Assembly: GCF_033366695.1 (NCBI RefSeq)
Contig: NZ_JAOBTQ010000001.1
Coordinates: 7,998,001 to 8,062,000 of the forward strand
Direction: 5' to 3'
From: Streptomyces sp. SCL15-4
Lineage (GTDB): Bacteria > Actinomycetota > Actinomycetes > Streptomycetales > Streptomycetaceae
Length of the DNA: 64,000 nucleotides
Part shown: one piece after another, positions 50,406 to 61,893 of the stretch
How positions within the stretch are numbered: the first letter of the stretch is position 1
Layout of the letters: each line of letters opens with the position of its first letter
The notes under the pieces: model-generated
Database searches by the model: none
Seen by the model: the letters and a program-made list of their open reading frames with translations, nothing else
What the model was told of the DNA's origin: nothing
Translations under genes and position numbers: made by a program

Positions 50406-50906
50406 ATGACACAGCCCCACACCACCCCGGCGGCACCGGCGGCGTTCGATCCCGACGCCTTCCACGTGGTGCCGGCCAGGACGTTCGAGGACCTGCGCGT
50501 CGGCGAGGTCTTCCGGGCGCCCAGCCGCACCCTGACGGACGCCCACGCCGCCGCCTTCCAGACCGTCTCCGCGGACAACCACCCGGTGCACTACGACGCC
50601 GAATGGGCACGCAGACACGGCCACTCGGCGCCGGTGGTGCACGGCCTGCAGGTCCTCGCCTTCACCGCCCCCGGCGCCACCCTGTTCCCGCACTTCATCG
50701 GCGAGGTGTTCGTCAGCTTCCTCGAACTCTCCTGCGCCTTCCTGGCCGAAGTGCACTCCGGGGACACCCTCTACCCGGCCCTCACCATCACCGCCCTGGA
50801 GCCCCGGGGCGACGACGGAGTGGTGACCACGTCCGCCACCGTCCACAACCAGCGCGGCGAACTCGTGCTGTCCGGTCAGCACAAGTACCTGCTGCGGCGC
50901 CGGTGA
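50406..50906 (+). CDS. MaoC-like dehydratase domain protein
   Basis: 166 aa behind GAGAGGAAA. It has the hot-dog fold: FEDLRVGEVFRAPSRTLTDAHAAAFQTVSADNHPVHYDAEWA (hydratase motif D-x4-H), VVHGLQVLAFT, then FVSFLELSCAFLAEVHSGDTL. It probably hydrates or dehydrates an acyl thioester. It is followed 14 bp later by a lipoprotein gene. Confidence 0.86.
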   Translation: MTQPHTTPAAPAAFDPDAFHVVPARTFEDLRVGEVFRAPSRTLTDAHAAAFQTVSADNHPVHYDAEWARRHGHSAPVVHGLQVLAFTAPGATLFPHFIGEVFVSFLELSCAFLAEVHSGDTLYPALTITALEPRGDDGVVTTSATVHNQRGELVLSGQHKYLLRRR

Positions 50907-50920
50907 CCCCGGGAAGAGAC

Positions 50921-51583
50921 ATGACGCGCCGCATCCTCCTTCCCGGCGTGCTCCTCGGCTGCGCCGTACTGGCCGGCTGCACGGACCGGAGCACGGACGG
51001 CACCGCGCAGGACGGCCCGAGCGGGCCCGGCCCCTCGGCACCGGCGAGGACCGCCGGCCCGGCACCTTCCGGCAACGGCCCGTCCGGCGCCCGTGACGCC
51101 GCACCGACACCGTCGCCCGGCGACGGCACCGCGTCACCAGGGTCCGCCGCACCGGCGACGACAGGCCGCTGCCACACCGCCGACCTGAGGGCGTCCATCG
51201 GGGCCGACCATCCCGGCGCCGGGCAGGCGGACTTCGCCATCGTCCTGACCAACGTCTCCCGCGGCACCTGCACGGTGTCCGGCTTCCCCGGCGTGGCGTT
51301 CGTCGACGGCGCGGGCGAGGCGGTCACCCCGGACCCCGAGCGGGCCACCGGCGAGAAGAGGCGGACCGTGACGCCGGCCCCCGGAGCCGGCGCCTGGTCG
51401 GCGATGACGTACGCCCGTCCGGCGAGCACCGGCGTCACCACCGTGACACCGGCGACCGTCCTCGTCACGCCGCCCGACGAGACGGCCCCGATCCCGGTCC
51501 GCTGGACGGGCGGCGAGGTCTCCGACACGGGCAAGGCGTCCGTGCCCCGGGTGAGCCCTCTGCGACCGGGCGAGGGCGCCTGA
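50921..51583 (+). CDS. Lipoprotein with DUF4232-like domain
   Basis: 220 aa. The lipobox is LLGCAVLAGC-T (Cys21). A ~60-residue Pro/Ser/Gly linker follows, then a beta domain: CHTADLRASIGADHPGAGQADFAIVLTNVSRGTCTVSGFPGVAFVD, the DUF4232 pattern with two Cys that may pair. It is anchored outside the membrane; function unknown. It ends before the cobalamin riboswitch. Confidence 0.83.
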   Translation: MTRRILLPGVLLGCAVLAGCTDRSTDGTAQDGPSGPGPSAPARTAGPAPSGNGPSGARDAAPTPSPGDGTASPGSAAPATTGRCHTADLRASIGADHPGAGQADFAIVLTNVSRGTCTVSGFPGVAFVDGAGEAVTPDPERATGEKRRTVTPAPGAGAWSAMTYARPASTGVTTVTPATVLVTPPDETAPIPVRWTGGEVSDTGKASVPRVSPLRPGEGA

Positions 51584-51647
51584 CCCGGGGACACACAGCG
51601 GCACGAGACGGCGGACCCGGGGGCCGAAAGAGCCGCCGGGGACCGTT

Positions 51648-51766
51648 TGTTAGGCTGCCCTTGCCTCCCGTGGGGGAAGTCCGGTGAGAGTCCGGCGCTG
51701 ACCCGCAACGGTGTGCACGGCACCGGATCCACCGGTCGCCGTGCGAGCCCGATCGCCTGCGGGGGC
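51648..51766 (+). ncRNA. Cobalamin (adenosylcobalamin-type) riboswitch
   Basis: The conserved core is clear: GGGGAAGTCCGGTGAGAGTC, then CCGGCGCTGACCCGCAACGG, and the closing GAGCCCGATCGCCTGC at 51745-51760 (canonical form AGxCxGGAxACCTGC). An upstream stem arm TAGGCTGCC begins near 51651. It precedes an ABC importer operon (permease, ATPase, binding protein). It should shut off expression when cobalamin is plentiful and shows that the operon imports a corrinoid. Confidence 0.92.
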
Positions 51767-51889
51767 GTACCGACCCGTTGACTGCTCGCCGTGGACTGCG
51801 AGAGGGGATCGCCCGGCCGGGTACGGCCGCGCGGGCTGCTCCTGCTCGACGTCCAGCCGGCGGCCCGTGTGAAGGACGGCCCACCCGTG

Positions 51890-52942
51890 CGCCGAAGTAC
51901 GGCTCCCAGCCGCATACCCGTGCCGCCGCTCAGCCTGTCCCTGGCGCTGGTGCTGCTGTTGTCCCTCGTGGGCGGTGTCAAGCTCGGTGCGGCCGACGTC
52001 GGCTGGGCGGAGGCGGCGCGCTTCCTGTGGGCCGGGCTCACCGGCGGTGGCGTGCGCGCGAGCGACGCGGCCGCTTACACCATCGTCTGGGAGATCCGGC
52101 TGCCGCGGGTGCTGCTCGGCGCCGTGGCCGGAGCGGGCCTCGCGACCGTCGGCGTGGCCGTGCAGGCACTGGTGCGCAACGCGCTGGCCGACCCCTTCGT
52201 CCTCGGCGTCTCCTCGGGCGCGGCGGTGGGCGCCAACGCCGTGATCCTCCTCGGCGCGTTCGCCGGACTCGGGGTGTGGGCGCTGTCCGCCTCGGCCTTC
52301 GTCTCCGCACTCGCGGCCATGGCGCTCGTATACGCGGTGGCCCGCTCACCGCGGGGCCTGACGCCGCTGCGGCTGATCCTCACCGGTACGGCGCTGGCGT
52401 ACGGCTTCGAGGCCGTCACCACGGTCATGGTGTTCGGCGCGGCCCGGGGCGAGGCCGCCAGGTCGGCGATGATGTGGCTGCTGGGCAGCCTGGGCGGTGC
52501 CACCTGGGCGCAGGTGCCGCTCGCCGCGATCACCGTGGCGGCCGGCTGGGCCTGGCTGCGCCGGCGGGCCGAGTCGCTCAACGCGCTCGCCATGGGCGAC
52601 GAGACCGCGGCCGCGCTCGGCGCCGTACCGGCCCGGCTGCGCCGGGAGCTGTTCCTCGTCACCGCGGCCGTGACCGGGACGGTGGTGGCGGTCAGCGGGG
52701 CCATCGGATTCGTCGGGCTCATGGTGCCGCACGTGGCACGGATGCTGGTCGGCGCCGACCACCGGCGGGTGCTGGCCGTCGCGCCGCTCGCGGGGGCCGT
52801 GCTGCTGGTGTGGGCCGACGTACTGTCCCGGCTGCTGTTCGCCCCGGCCGAGCTGCCGGTCGGAGTGATCACCGCGGTCGTCGGCGTTCCCGCGTTCCTG
52901 CTGCTGATGCGGCGGGGCGGCTACGCGTTCGGAGGCCGCTGA
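51890..52942 (+). CDS. FecCD/BtuC-type ABC permease (corrinoid import)
   Basis: 350 aa if started at GTG 51890, which has a GAAGGA site 11 nt upstream; GTG 51791 and 51869 are in-frame alternatives. Hallmarks are IRLPRVLLGAVAGAGLATVGVAVQALVRNALADPFVLGVSSGAAVGA and GAIGFVGLMVPHVARMLVGADHRRVL, with about ten membrane segments. It moves the corrinoid across the membrane with the ATPase that follows 2 bp later. It is controlled by the riboswitch just upstream. Confidence 0.92.
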   Translation, partial: RRSTAPSRIPVPPLSLSLALVLLLSLVGGVKLGAADVGWAEAARFLWAGLTGGGVRASDAAAYTIVWEIRLPRVLLGAVAGAGLATVGVAVQALVRNALADPFVLGVSSGAAVGANAVILLGAFAGLGVWALSASAFVSALAAMALVYAVARSPRGLTPLRLILTGTALAYGFEAVTTVMVFGAARGEAARSAMMWLLGSLGGATWAQVPLAAITVAAGWAWLRRRAESLNALAMGDETAAALGAVPARLRRELFLVTAAVTGTVVAVSGAIGFVGLMVPHVARMLVGADHRRVLAVAPLAGAVLLVWADVLSRLLFAPAELPVGVITAVVGVPAFLLLMRRGGYAFGGR

Positions 52943-52944
52943 GC

Positions 52945-53712
52945 ATGCGACTCGACATCGACGACGTCACGATCGAGGCCGCCGGAACCCGCCTGGTCGA
53001 GCACATCGACCTCACCGTGGGCAGCGGGGCGTTCGTCGGGCTCGTCGGCCCCAACGGCAGCGGCAAGTCGACCCTGCTGCGCTCTCTGTACCGGGCGCTG
53101 CGGCCGTCCGGGGGAGCGGTACGGCTGGACGGCGACGACCTGTACGCCATGGACCCACGGGCCGCCGCCCGGGCGCTGGCCGCGCTGCCGCAGGAGTACT
53201 CGGCCGAGTTCGACTTCACCGTCACCGAGGTGGTCGCCATGGGCCGGCTGCCGCACCGGGGCCGCACGGCCGCCTCGGACCGGGAGATCCTCACCCGGGC
53301 CATGGAACGCACCGGCGTCGCCCATCTCGCCGACCGCGGCTTCCCCGGCTTGTCCGGCGGCGAGAAACAACGCGTCCTCATCGCGCGCGCCCTCGCCCAG
53401 CAACCCCGGATCCTGATCCTCGACGAACCCACCAACCACCTGGACATCGCGCACCAGTTGGAAGTCCTGTCCCTGGTCCGCGACAGCGGCCTGACCGTGC
53501 TGGCCGCCCTGCACGACCTCAACCTGGCGGCGGCTCATTGCGACGTCCTGTACGTCCTCGACGGCGGCCGGATCGTCGCCTCCGGACCGCCTCACGACGT
53601 CCTCCGGCCGGCTCTGCTGGCCGAGGTGTTCGGTGTCCGGGCCCACGCCGTCCGGCACCCCGGGACGGACGCCGTCCAGCTCCTGTTCGACCTGCTACCG
53701 CCCGCCACCTGA
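52945..53712 (+). CDS. FecE/BtuD-type ABC ATPase
   Basis: 255 aa. Walker A GPNGSGKSTLL, Q-loop LPQEY, signature LSGGEKQRVLIARAL, Walker B ILILDEPTNHLD, switch ALHDLNLAAAHCD. It energises the corrinoid permease. It starts 2 bp after the permease stop and is followed 8 bp later by the binding-protein gene. Confidence 0.93.
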   Translation: MRLDIDDVTIEAAGTRLVEHIDLTVGSGAFVGLVGPNGSGKSTLLRSLYRALRPSGGAVRLDGDDLYAMDPRAAARALAALPQEYSAEFDFTVTEVVAMGRLPHRGRTAASDREILTRAMERTGVAHLADRGFPGLSGGEKQRVLIARALAQQPRILILDEPTNHLDIAHQLEVLSLVRDSGLTVLAALHDLNLAAAHCDVLYVLDGGRIVASGPPHDVLRPALLAEVFGVRAHAVRHPGTDAVQLLFDLLPPAT

Positions 53713-53720
53713 AGGACGCC

Positions 53721-54725
53721 ATGCGCAAGCGACTCCTCGCCACCGCTCTCTGCCTCGCCGCGACCGCCACCGGATGCGGCGCCACGGTGGAGCCGTCACG
53801 GGACGCGGAACACCCGCCGTCGGTGACCCTCACCAACTGCGGCCGCCGGGTGACGTACGACAAGGTCCCCGAGCGGGTCGTCACCAACGACGTCGGCATC
53901 ACGGAGCTGATGTTCGCCCTGGGCCTGGAAGACCGCATGGCCGGCTTCGCCATGCCCGACGACAAGGGAGACCTGCGCGGTGTGCCCTGGAAGGACGGCT
54001 ACGACAAGGTCACGTGGCTGTCCAAGGACCAGCTCACCAAGGAGAACGTCCTCGACGCCCGCGCCGACCTCGTCTTCGCCGGCTGGAACTACGGCTTCCG
54101 CGAGGACGGCGGCTTCACGCCCGATGCCCTGGAGAAGCTCGGCATTCCCTCGTACATCCTCACCGAGTCCTGCCGCAACGGCCGTTCGAAGACCTCCCGC
54201 GGCATCATGCCGCCGGTGGACGCCCTGTACACCGACCTCGCCAACCTCGGCGAACTCTTCGGCGTCGAGAAGCGCGCGGCCGGGCTGATCGCCGACTTCA
54301 AGAAGCAGATCGCGGACGTGCGGGACAAGGCGCCGAAGGGCTCCGACCGTCCTTCGGTCTTCCTCTACGACAGCGGCCGGGACACGCCCTTCACCTCCGG
54401 CCGCTACGCCGCTCCGGAACAGATCATCACCGAGGCCGGCGGCGTGAACGTCATGCACGACCTCGCGGACTCCTGGACCACGGTCGGCTGGGAGACCGTC
54501 GTGCGGCGGAACCCGGACGTCATCGTCATCTGCGACTACGGCGACGTCAGCGCGGAGCAGAAGAAGAAGTTCCTGCTCTCCTACGCCCCGCTGCGGAACG
54601 TCTCCGCCGTCAGGCACCGGAGGATCATCTCCCTGGACTACGCCGACCTGGTCGAAAGCCCCCGCAACCCGTCGGCGATCACCCGGCTCGGCGCCTACCT
54701 GCGAACCGTGCGGACCGGCCGGTGA
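53721..54725 (+). CDS. ABC substrate-binding lipoprotein (corrinoid-type)
   Basis: 334 aa. A lipoprotein signal with TATGC-GA at about Cys18 is followed by a two-lobe BtuF/FepB-type fold: RVVTNDVGITELMFALGLEDRMAGFAMPDD, VLDARADLVFAGWNYG, FLYDSGRDTPFTSGRYAAPEQIITEAGGVNV and RRNPDVIVICDYGD. It captures the ligand outside the cell. The riboswitch points to cobalamin or a related corrinoid rather than a siderophore. Confidence 0.88.
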   Translation: MRKRLLATALCLAATATGCGATVEPSRDAEHPPSVTLTNCGRRVTYDKVPERVVTNDVGITELMFALGLEDRMAGFAMPDDKGDLRGVPWKDGYDKVTWLSKDQLTKENVLDARADLVFAGWNYGFREDGGFTPDALEKLGIPSYILTESCRNGRSKTSRGIMPPVDALYTDLANLGELFGVEKRAAGLIADFKKQIADVRDKAPKGSDRPSVFLYDSGRDTPFTSGRYAAPEQIITEAGGVNVMHDLADSWTTVGWETVVRRNPDVIVICDYGDVSAEQKKKFLLSYAPLRNVSAVRHRRIISLDYADLVESPRNPSAITRLGAYLRTVRTGR

Positions 54726-54845
54726 CGCGGCGGAGTCAGCCGTCCGCGACCGCGCCACGCCGGCCGACACGAGCCCCGGCCTCTTCGGCCGCCGAAGAGC
54801 CGCTGAAGAAGGCATCGGCCCTGTCGGCCGTACCCGCACCGGGTG

Positions 54846-55105
54846 TCACCGGAGCTGCCGCGCCCACGCGGTGCCGGGCGGCTCGGGCAGCCGGTCGCGG
54901 GCCGGGTCGTACTCCAGCCAGCGGCCGTGCCCCGCTCGCGCGGCGCAGGCGGCGGTGCGGCGGCGCAGACCCGAATGCCCGTCACCGGCGCGCCACAGCA
55001 GCGACCGGGTGTACAGCGGTGCGGGCTCGGCCGGCGGGGCACAGCGCACCCCGGCGAGGTCCGGCAGGCACACGTCGGCGGGCAGCAGCGAGAAACGCAG
55101 CGGCT
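54846..55105 (-). pseudogene. LysR-type regulator C-terminal remnant
   Basis: On the minus strand, LRFSLLPADVCLPDLAGVRC, then APLYTRSLLWRAGDGHSGLRR, then RWLEYDPARDRLPEPPG resembles the end of the effector-binding domain of LysR regulators (LLPA...PGL..V; YTRSLLWR). No N-terminal HTH is found upstream, where sequence changes abruptly to an EF-hand-coding stretch on the other strand. It is likely a truncated gene; the assignment is tentative. Confidence 0.4.
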
Positions 55106-55244
55106 CCTGGGCCACCTCGCCGGAGCGGCCTTCGACGCCCCGGACCGCGACGGCGACGGGCGCGTCAGCCCCCAGGAGTACCCGGCCTCGATCCGCGCCC
55201 ACGTCACAGGCGGCACATCCCTCATGGGCGACGCCCTGTACTGA
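55106..55244 (+). pseudogene. EF-hand protein C-terminal remnant
   Basis: The plus-strand frame ending at TGA 55244 reads LGHLAGAAFDAPDRDGDGRV followed by SPQEYPASIRAHV. DRDGDGRVSPQEY is a good calcium-binding EF-hand loop. No start or first EF-hand precedes it; the frame upstream is low-complexity and overlaps the LysR remnant. It looks like the tail of a calmodulin-like protein left after a deletion. Confidence 0.5.
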
Positions 55245-55334
55245 CCGGCCCCCGAGCCGGCCGACCGCCGAGGACGCCGTGACGGCCGTCGCCGGGTTCC
55301 GCGGGAGGGGGCGACGGCCGGACGGGACCGGTGG

Positions 55335-58234
<2,900 letters not shown>

Positions 58235-58254
58235 CTCGCGTCCACGACCGGAAC

Positions 58255-58287
58255 GGCGGGTGACGACGCATCCGTTCGTCACCCGCC
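58255..58287 (+). terminator. Terminator after the esterase gene
   Basis: A perfect 12-bp stem GGCGGGTGACGA (58255-58266) / TCGTCACCCGCC (58276-58287) with a 9-nt loop, 20 bp after the stop. The rest of the gap to 58509 holds nothing that I recognise. Confidence 0.85.
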
Positions 58288-58509
58288 TGCTTCGGTGCCC
58301 GCCAGGCTGATAGAGGCGGGTCGCCGTCTCCGGACGTCGACGGCGCCGGCGCGGCGGAGTGCCGGTCCCGGAGGACCGGAGATCCGACAGGCGCCGGCAC
58401 GTCCACCGGATCGCGCATTCCGCGCCGTCCTCGTCACCGCGGCACCGGGAGTCGCCGCCGTGACCGGACCGCCTCCTGCTGCTCCCGCACCGAGGCGGGC
58501 TTCACCGGT

Positions 58510-59349
58510 TCATTCGCGAGCTTGGTCCACGGCGCGGTGGCGGAGGGCCGTATCGGTACCGGAGCCGGCGCGCAGGGCGAGTTCCGCGTCGGCCAGCCGG
58601 GTCACCGCTGCGGGGTCGGACAGGCCGGGCACGCACACGACCTCGCCGGACTCCAGGGCATCGAGGGACGCGGTGACGACATCGGCCGCCGGCATGCCAC
58701 CGTCCTCGTGAACCCGCGCCTCGCCGGGTACGGGAGCCTCACCCGTGCCGAGGTGGAACTCGGTGGCGGTGAGTCCTGGGCAGGCGACCTGGACGCGCAC
58801 CGGTGTGCCGGCCAGTTCGGCGGCGAGCGTCCTGGTGAACGTCACGATGTACCCCTTGGTACCTCCGTACACGGCCCGGTGGGGGAGGGGACCGGGTGGC
58901 AGGGCGCCGGCGAACGCGAGCAGCGAGGCGACATTGACGACCGCGCCACGGCCGCGCGCCAGCATGCCGGGCAGGGCGGCGCGAGCGAGCACCGTCGGCG
59001 CCACGACATTCACGTCGATCACCTTGCCGAGCAGGGCGGTACCGACCTCGGTGAAGGGCCCGTACCCGTTGATCCCGGCGTTGTTCACCAGCAGCGTCAC
59101 GTCCTCGGCGGCGACCCGCTCCGCGACCCGCACCAGATCCGCGGACGCGGCCAGGTCGGCCACCATCACCTCCACCGCGGCCCCGGTCTCCTTCCGCAGT
59201 CGTTCCGCCAAGACGTCGAGCCGCTCGGCACGCCGGGCCACCAGCACCAGGTCCGCGCCTCGGCCGGCCAGCCGGGCGGCGTACTCCGCACCGATTCCCG
59301 ACGACGCCCCGGTCACCACGGCCCGGCCTGCTGTGCCGTCGTACGTCAT
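58510..59349 (-). CDS. Short-chain dehydrogenase/reductase
   Basis: 279 aa. The classical SDR pattern is TGASSGIGAEYAARL, VADLAASADL, LLVNNAGINGYG, VVNVASLLAF, the catalytic Y-x3-K in AVYGGTKGYIV, and CPGLTATEF. It resembles DltE/YqjQ-type oxidoreductases with unknown substrates. It is monocistronic. Confidence 0.9.
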   Translation of the reverse strand: MTYDGTAGRAVVTGASSGIGAEYAARLAGRGADLVLVARRAERLDVLAERLRKETGAAVEVMVADLAASADLVRVAERVAAEDVTLLVNNAGINGYGPFTEVGTALLGKVIDVNVVAPTVLARAALPGMLARGRGAVVNVASLLAFAGALPPGPLPHRAVYGGTKGYIVTFTRTLAAELAGTPVRVQVACPGLTATEFHLGTGEAPVPGEARVHEDGGMPAADVVTASLDALESGEVVCVPGLSDPAAVTRLADAELALRAGSGTDTALRHRAVDQARE

Positions 59350-59576
59350 GGCGGCCCCCTTCGCTCGGCGATCGCGCCGCCCGCGACCGCCGGGTGTCCC
59401 ACCGCGGTCCCGGCGAAACCCCGGTGGCGGCCTTCACCCGGCACGTCGTGCCGGCCCGGTCCGTAACGGTCGAAGTCTCGGCGCCGGGCGCGGTGCGGCG
59501 CGTTGCGCGTGGGGGCACACGCCGGCGCCCCGCCGCGGCGGTGCCGGGGCGGGGCGCGAGGGAAGCGGTGTCGGAA

Positions 59577-61109
59577 TCAGTGCGCGGCGGCAGCACCCGC
59601 CGGCGCGCCGCCCCGGCCGTGGCCGGTCGGCCGGGCGACGACCAGGATGCCGGAGGCCACCGCGGCGAGCAGCATCGCGGCCACGCCCCACCAGATGGCG
59701 TGCGTGTAGCCGTGCACGATGCCCTCGCGCAGCACCTGGGCCTTCTGCGCGGGGTTGGTCAGGTGCTGGCCGACGTACGTGCTCGTCGCCGAGGTGGCGA
59801 TGGTGTTCAGCAGCGCCGTGCCGAGCGAACCGCCCACCTGCTGCGAGGTGTTGACCATCGCGGAGGTCACTCCGGCGTCCTGCGGCCGGACCCCGTGGGT
59901 CGCGGTGGAGAAGACCGGCATGAAGGTGAGGCCCATGCCGAGGCCGAGCAGCAGCTCGGCGGGCAGGACATGCGTGGCGTACGCGGAGTCCACGCCGAGC
60001 TGGGTGAGCAGCGCGAGGCCCGACGCGGCGAGCAGCATGCCGGGCACCATCAGCAGGCGCGGAGGCGTACGGGGCAGCAGCCGGGCGGAGATCTGCGTGG
60101 AGCCCAGGATGATCATCACGGACATCGGCAGGAACGCCAGACCGCTCCTGACCGGGCTGTAGCCGAGGATGCCCTGGAAGTAGTAGGTCATGAACAGGAA
60201 GAGACCGAACATGCCGATCGTGGCGAGCCCCATGGTCAGGAAGCAGCCCGCGCGGTTGCGGTCGGCGAGGATGCGCAGCGGCAGCAGCGGGTGCTTGGCC
60301 TTGCTCTGCCAGAACACGAACGCCGCCAGCAGGACCACGCCGCCGATCAGCAGGCCGACCACCAGACTGTCGCTCCAGCCGCGAGGCTCGGCCTCCGAGA
60401 AGCCGTAGACCACGGCGACCAGTCCGCCGCAGCCCAGGATCACGCCGGGAATGTCCAGCCTGGCCTCGCGGTGGCCCGGGCGGTCGTGCAGCAGCACGAG
60501 GGCGCCGATCACCGCGACGGCCGCGATCGGGATGTTCACGTACAGGCACCAGCGCCAGTTCGCGTACGAGGTGAGGATGCCGCCCAGCAGCAGGCCGATC
60601 GCGGCGCCCGCGCCGGCGATGGCGCCGTAGATGCCGAACGCCTTCCCGCGCTCGCGCGGGTCGGTGAACGTGGTGGTCATCAGGGAGAGCGCGGAGGGCG
60701 CGAGGACGGCTCCGAACACGCCCTGCAGGGCCCGGGCCCCGAAGAGCATGCCGGGGCTTCCGGCCGCGCCGCCGATCGCGGAGGCGACGGCGAAGCCGAT
60801 GAGGCCGATGACGAAGGTGCGCTTGCGGCCGACCAGGTCGGCGATGCGGCCGCCGAGCAGCAGCAGGCCGCCGAAGGCGAGGGTGTAGGCCGTGATGACC
60901 CACTGGCGGTTGCCGTCGGTCATGCCGAGGGCTTTCTGCGCGGACGGCAGCGCGATGTTCACGATGGTCGCGTCGAGGACCACCATCAACTGCGCCAGGG
61001 CGATGACGACCAGGCCCCACCAGCGGCGGGGGTCGGGAGCGTCGGCGGCGCCGTGCGCGGTGGAGGCCGAAGCCGTGCGTATGGTCTCGGCCGGGGGCGA
61101 GTCACTCAT
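59577..61109 (-). CDS. MFS drug exporter (DHA2, 14-TM)
   Basis: 510 aa from ATG 61109. The pattern is LAQLMVVLDATIVNIALPSAQKALGMTDGNRQWVITAYTLAFGGLLLLGGRIADLVGRKRTFVIG, then FTDPRERGKAFGIYGAIAGAGAAIGLLLGG. It is divergent from a MarR gene, with palindromes between, the usual repressor/pump arrangement. It exports unknown drugs. Confidence 0.92.
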   Translation of the reverse strand: MSDSPPAETIRTASASTAHGAADAPDPRRWWGLVVIALAQLMVVLDATIVNIALPSAQKALGMTDGNRQWVITAYTLAFGGLLLLGGRIADLVGRKRTFVIGLIGFAVASAIGGAAGSPGMLFGARALQGVFGAVLAPSALSLMTTTFTDPRERGKAFGIYGAIAGAGAAIGLLLGGILTSYANWRWCLYVNIPIAAVAVIGALVLLHDRPGHREARLDIPGVILGCGGLVAVVYGFSEAEPRGWSDSLVVGLLIGGVVLLAAFVFWQSKAKHPLLPLRILADRNRAGCFLTMGLATIGMFGLFLFMTYYFQGILGYSPVRSGLAFLPMSVMIILGSTQISARLLPRTPPRLLMVPGMLLAASGLALLTQLGVDSAYATHVLPAELLLGLGMGLTFMPVFSTATHGVRPQDAGVTSAMVNTSQQVGGSLGTALLNTIATSATSTYVGQHLTNPAQKAQVLREGIVHGYTHAIWWGVAAMLLAAVASGILVVARPTGHGRGGAPAGAAAAH

Positions 61110-61276
61110 GACGTGAACGTCACTTCCTTGCTCGTGATGGTGGCGTGCGTGGTCCGCGCGGATGCGGTGGGGCGCCACGTCGATGAGGCGCCCCGCCCCA
61201 AAGAGCGCGGTCCGGTGCGTACTGCGCGGACCCTCGGTGATACCGGGTGTCCCGTTCACCGGTAGCCCGAACGGAC

Positions 61277-61322
61277 CAATGATCGGTCATTGAAGCAGAT
61301 CGTTGGTCAGGCTGACGGTCAG
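61277..61322. promoter_or_regulatory. MarR-type operators between MFS and marR
   Basis: CAATGA-TCGG-TCATTG at 61277-61292 is a perfect inverted repeat. A second, overlapping pair, GTCAG-G-CTGAC (61306-61316) and CTGA-CGG-TCAG (61312-61322), lies closer to the marR start. These are the likely dimer sites for control of both genes. Confidence 0.6.
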
Positions 61323-61342
61323 TGAAGTGTACGCTGTCTCGT

Positions 61343-61837
61343 ATGAAGGAAGAGCGTCCTCCGGAAGTAATTTCCCGGCGATTGGGATATCTCCTGAAGC
61401 ACGCCTACGTGGCGCTGGCCGCGGAACTGGACACGGCGCTCGCGCCTTTCCGTCTCGTCCCGCGCGAACTCGGCGTGCTGGCGGTGATCGGCGCCTCACC
61501 GGAGCAGCCGTCCCAGCTGGAGATCGCGGCCCTGCTCGGTGTCGACCGCACCACGATGGTCGGCGTCATCGACTCGCTGGAGGACAAGGGGTACGTCGAG
61601 CGCCACCGCAGCGAGCGTGACCGGCGCCGGAACGTGGTGACGCTCACCCAGGCCGGCCGGACCTGCCTGGGCGAGGCGGAAGAGGTCCGCGAGCGGGTGG
61701 AACGCGACTTCCTCGCTCCCCTGGACGAGACCTCCGCCGAGGCGCTGACCGAGGCCCTGCTCACCCTGCACCTGGCGCGCGGCTCTGCTTCCCCGGCATC
61801 GGTCGCGGCCTGGACCACGCCGTCGGCGAGAGCGTAG
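61343..61837 (+). CDS. MarR family transcriptional regulator
   Basis: 164 aa from ATG 61343. The winged helix reads LVPRELGVLAVIGASPEQPSQLEIAALLGVDRTTMVGVIDSLEDKGYVERHRSERDRRRNVVTLTQAG, with the D-R-R wing. It is divergent from the MFS exporter and presumably its repressor. Confidence 0.9.
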   Translation: MKEERPPEVISRRLGYLLKHAYVALAAELDTALAPFRLVPRELGVLAVIGASPEQPSQLEIAALLGVDRTTMVGVIDSLEDKGYVERHRSERDRRRNVVTLTQAGRTCLGEAEEVRERVERDFLAPLDETSAEALTEALLTLHLARGSASPASVAAWTTPSARA

Positions 61838-61893
61838 ACGGCGACGGCGCCCGGCACGGCGGTGGCCGGCCGTACGGATACGTCGTCCGGTGA

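Noticed and set aside
51791..51889. Starting the corrinoid permease at GTG 51791
   Set aside because: No ribosome site there, and the extra ~33 residues are unlike the family's N-terminus; GTG 51890 has a GAAGGA site and gives the normal length.
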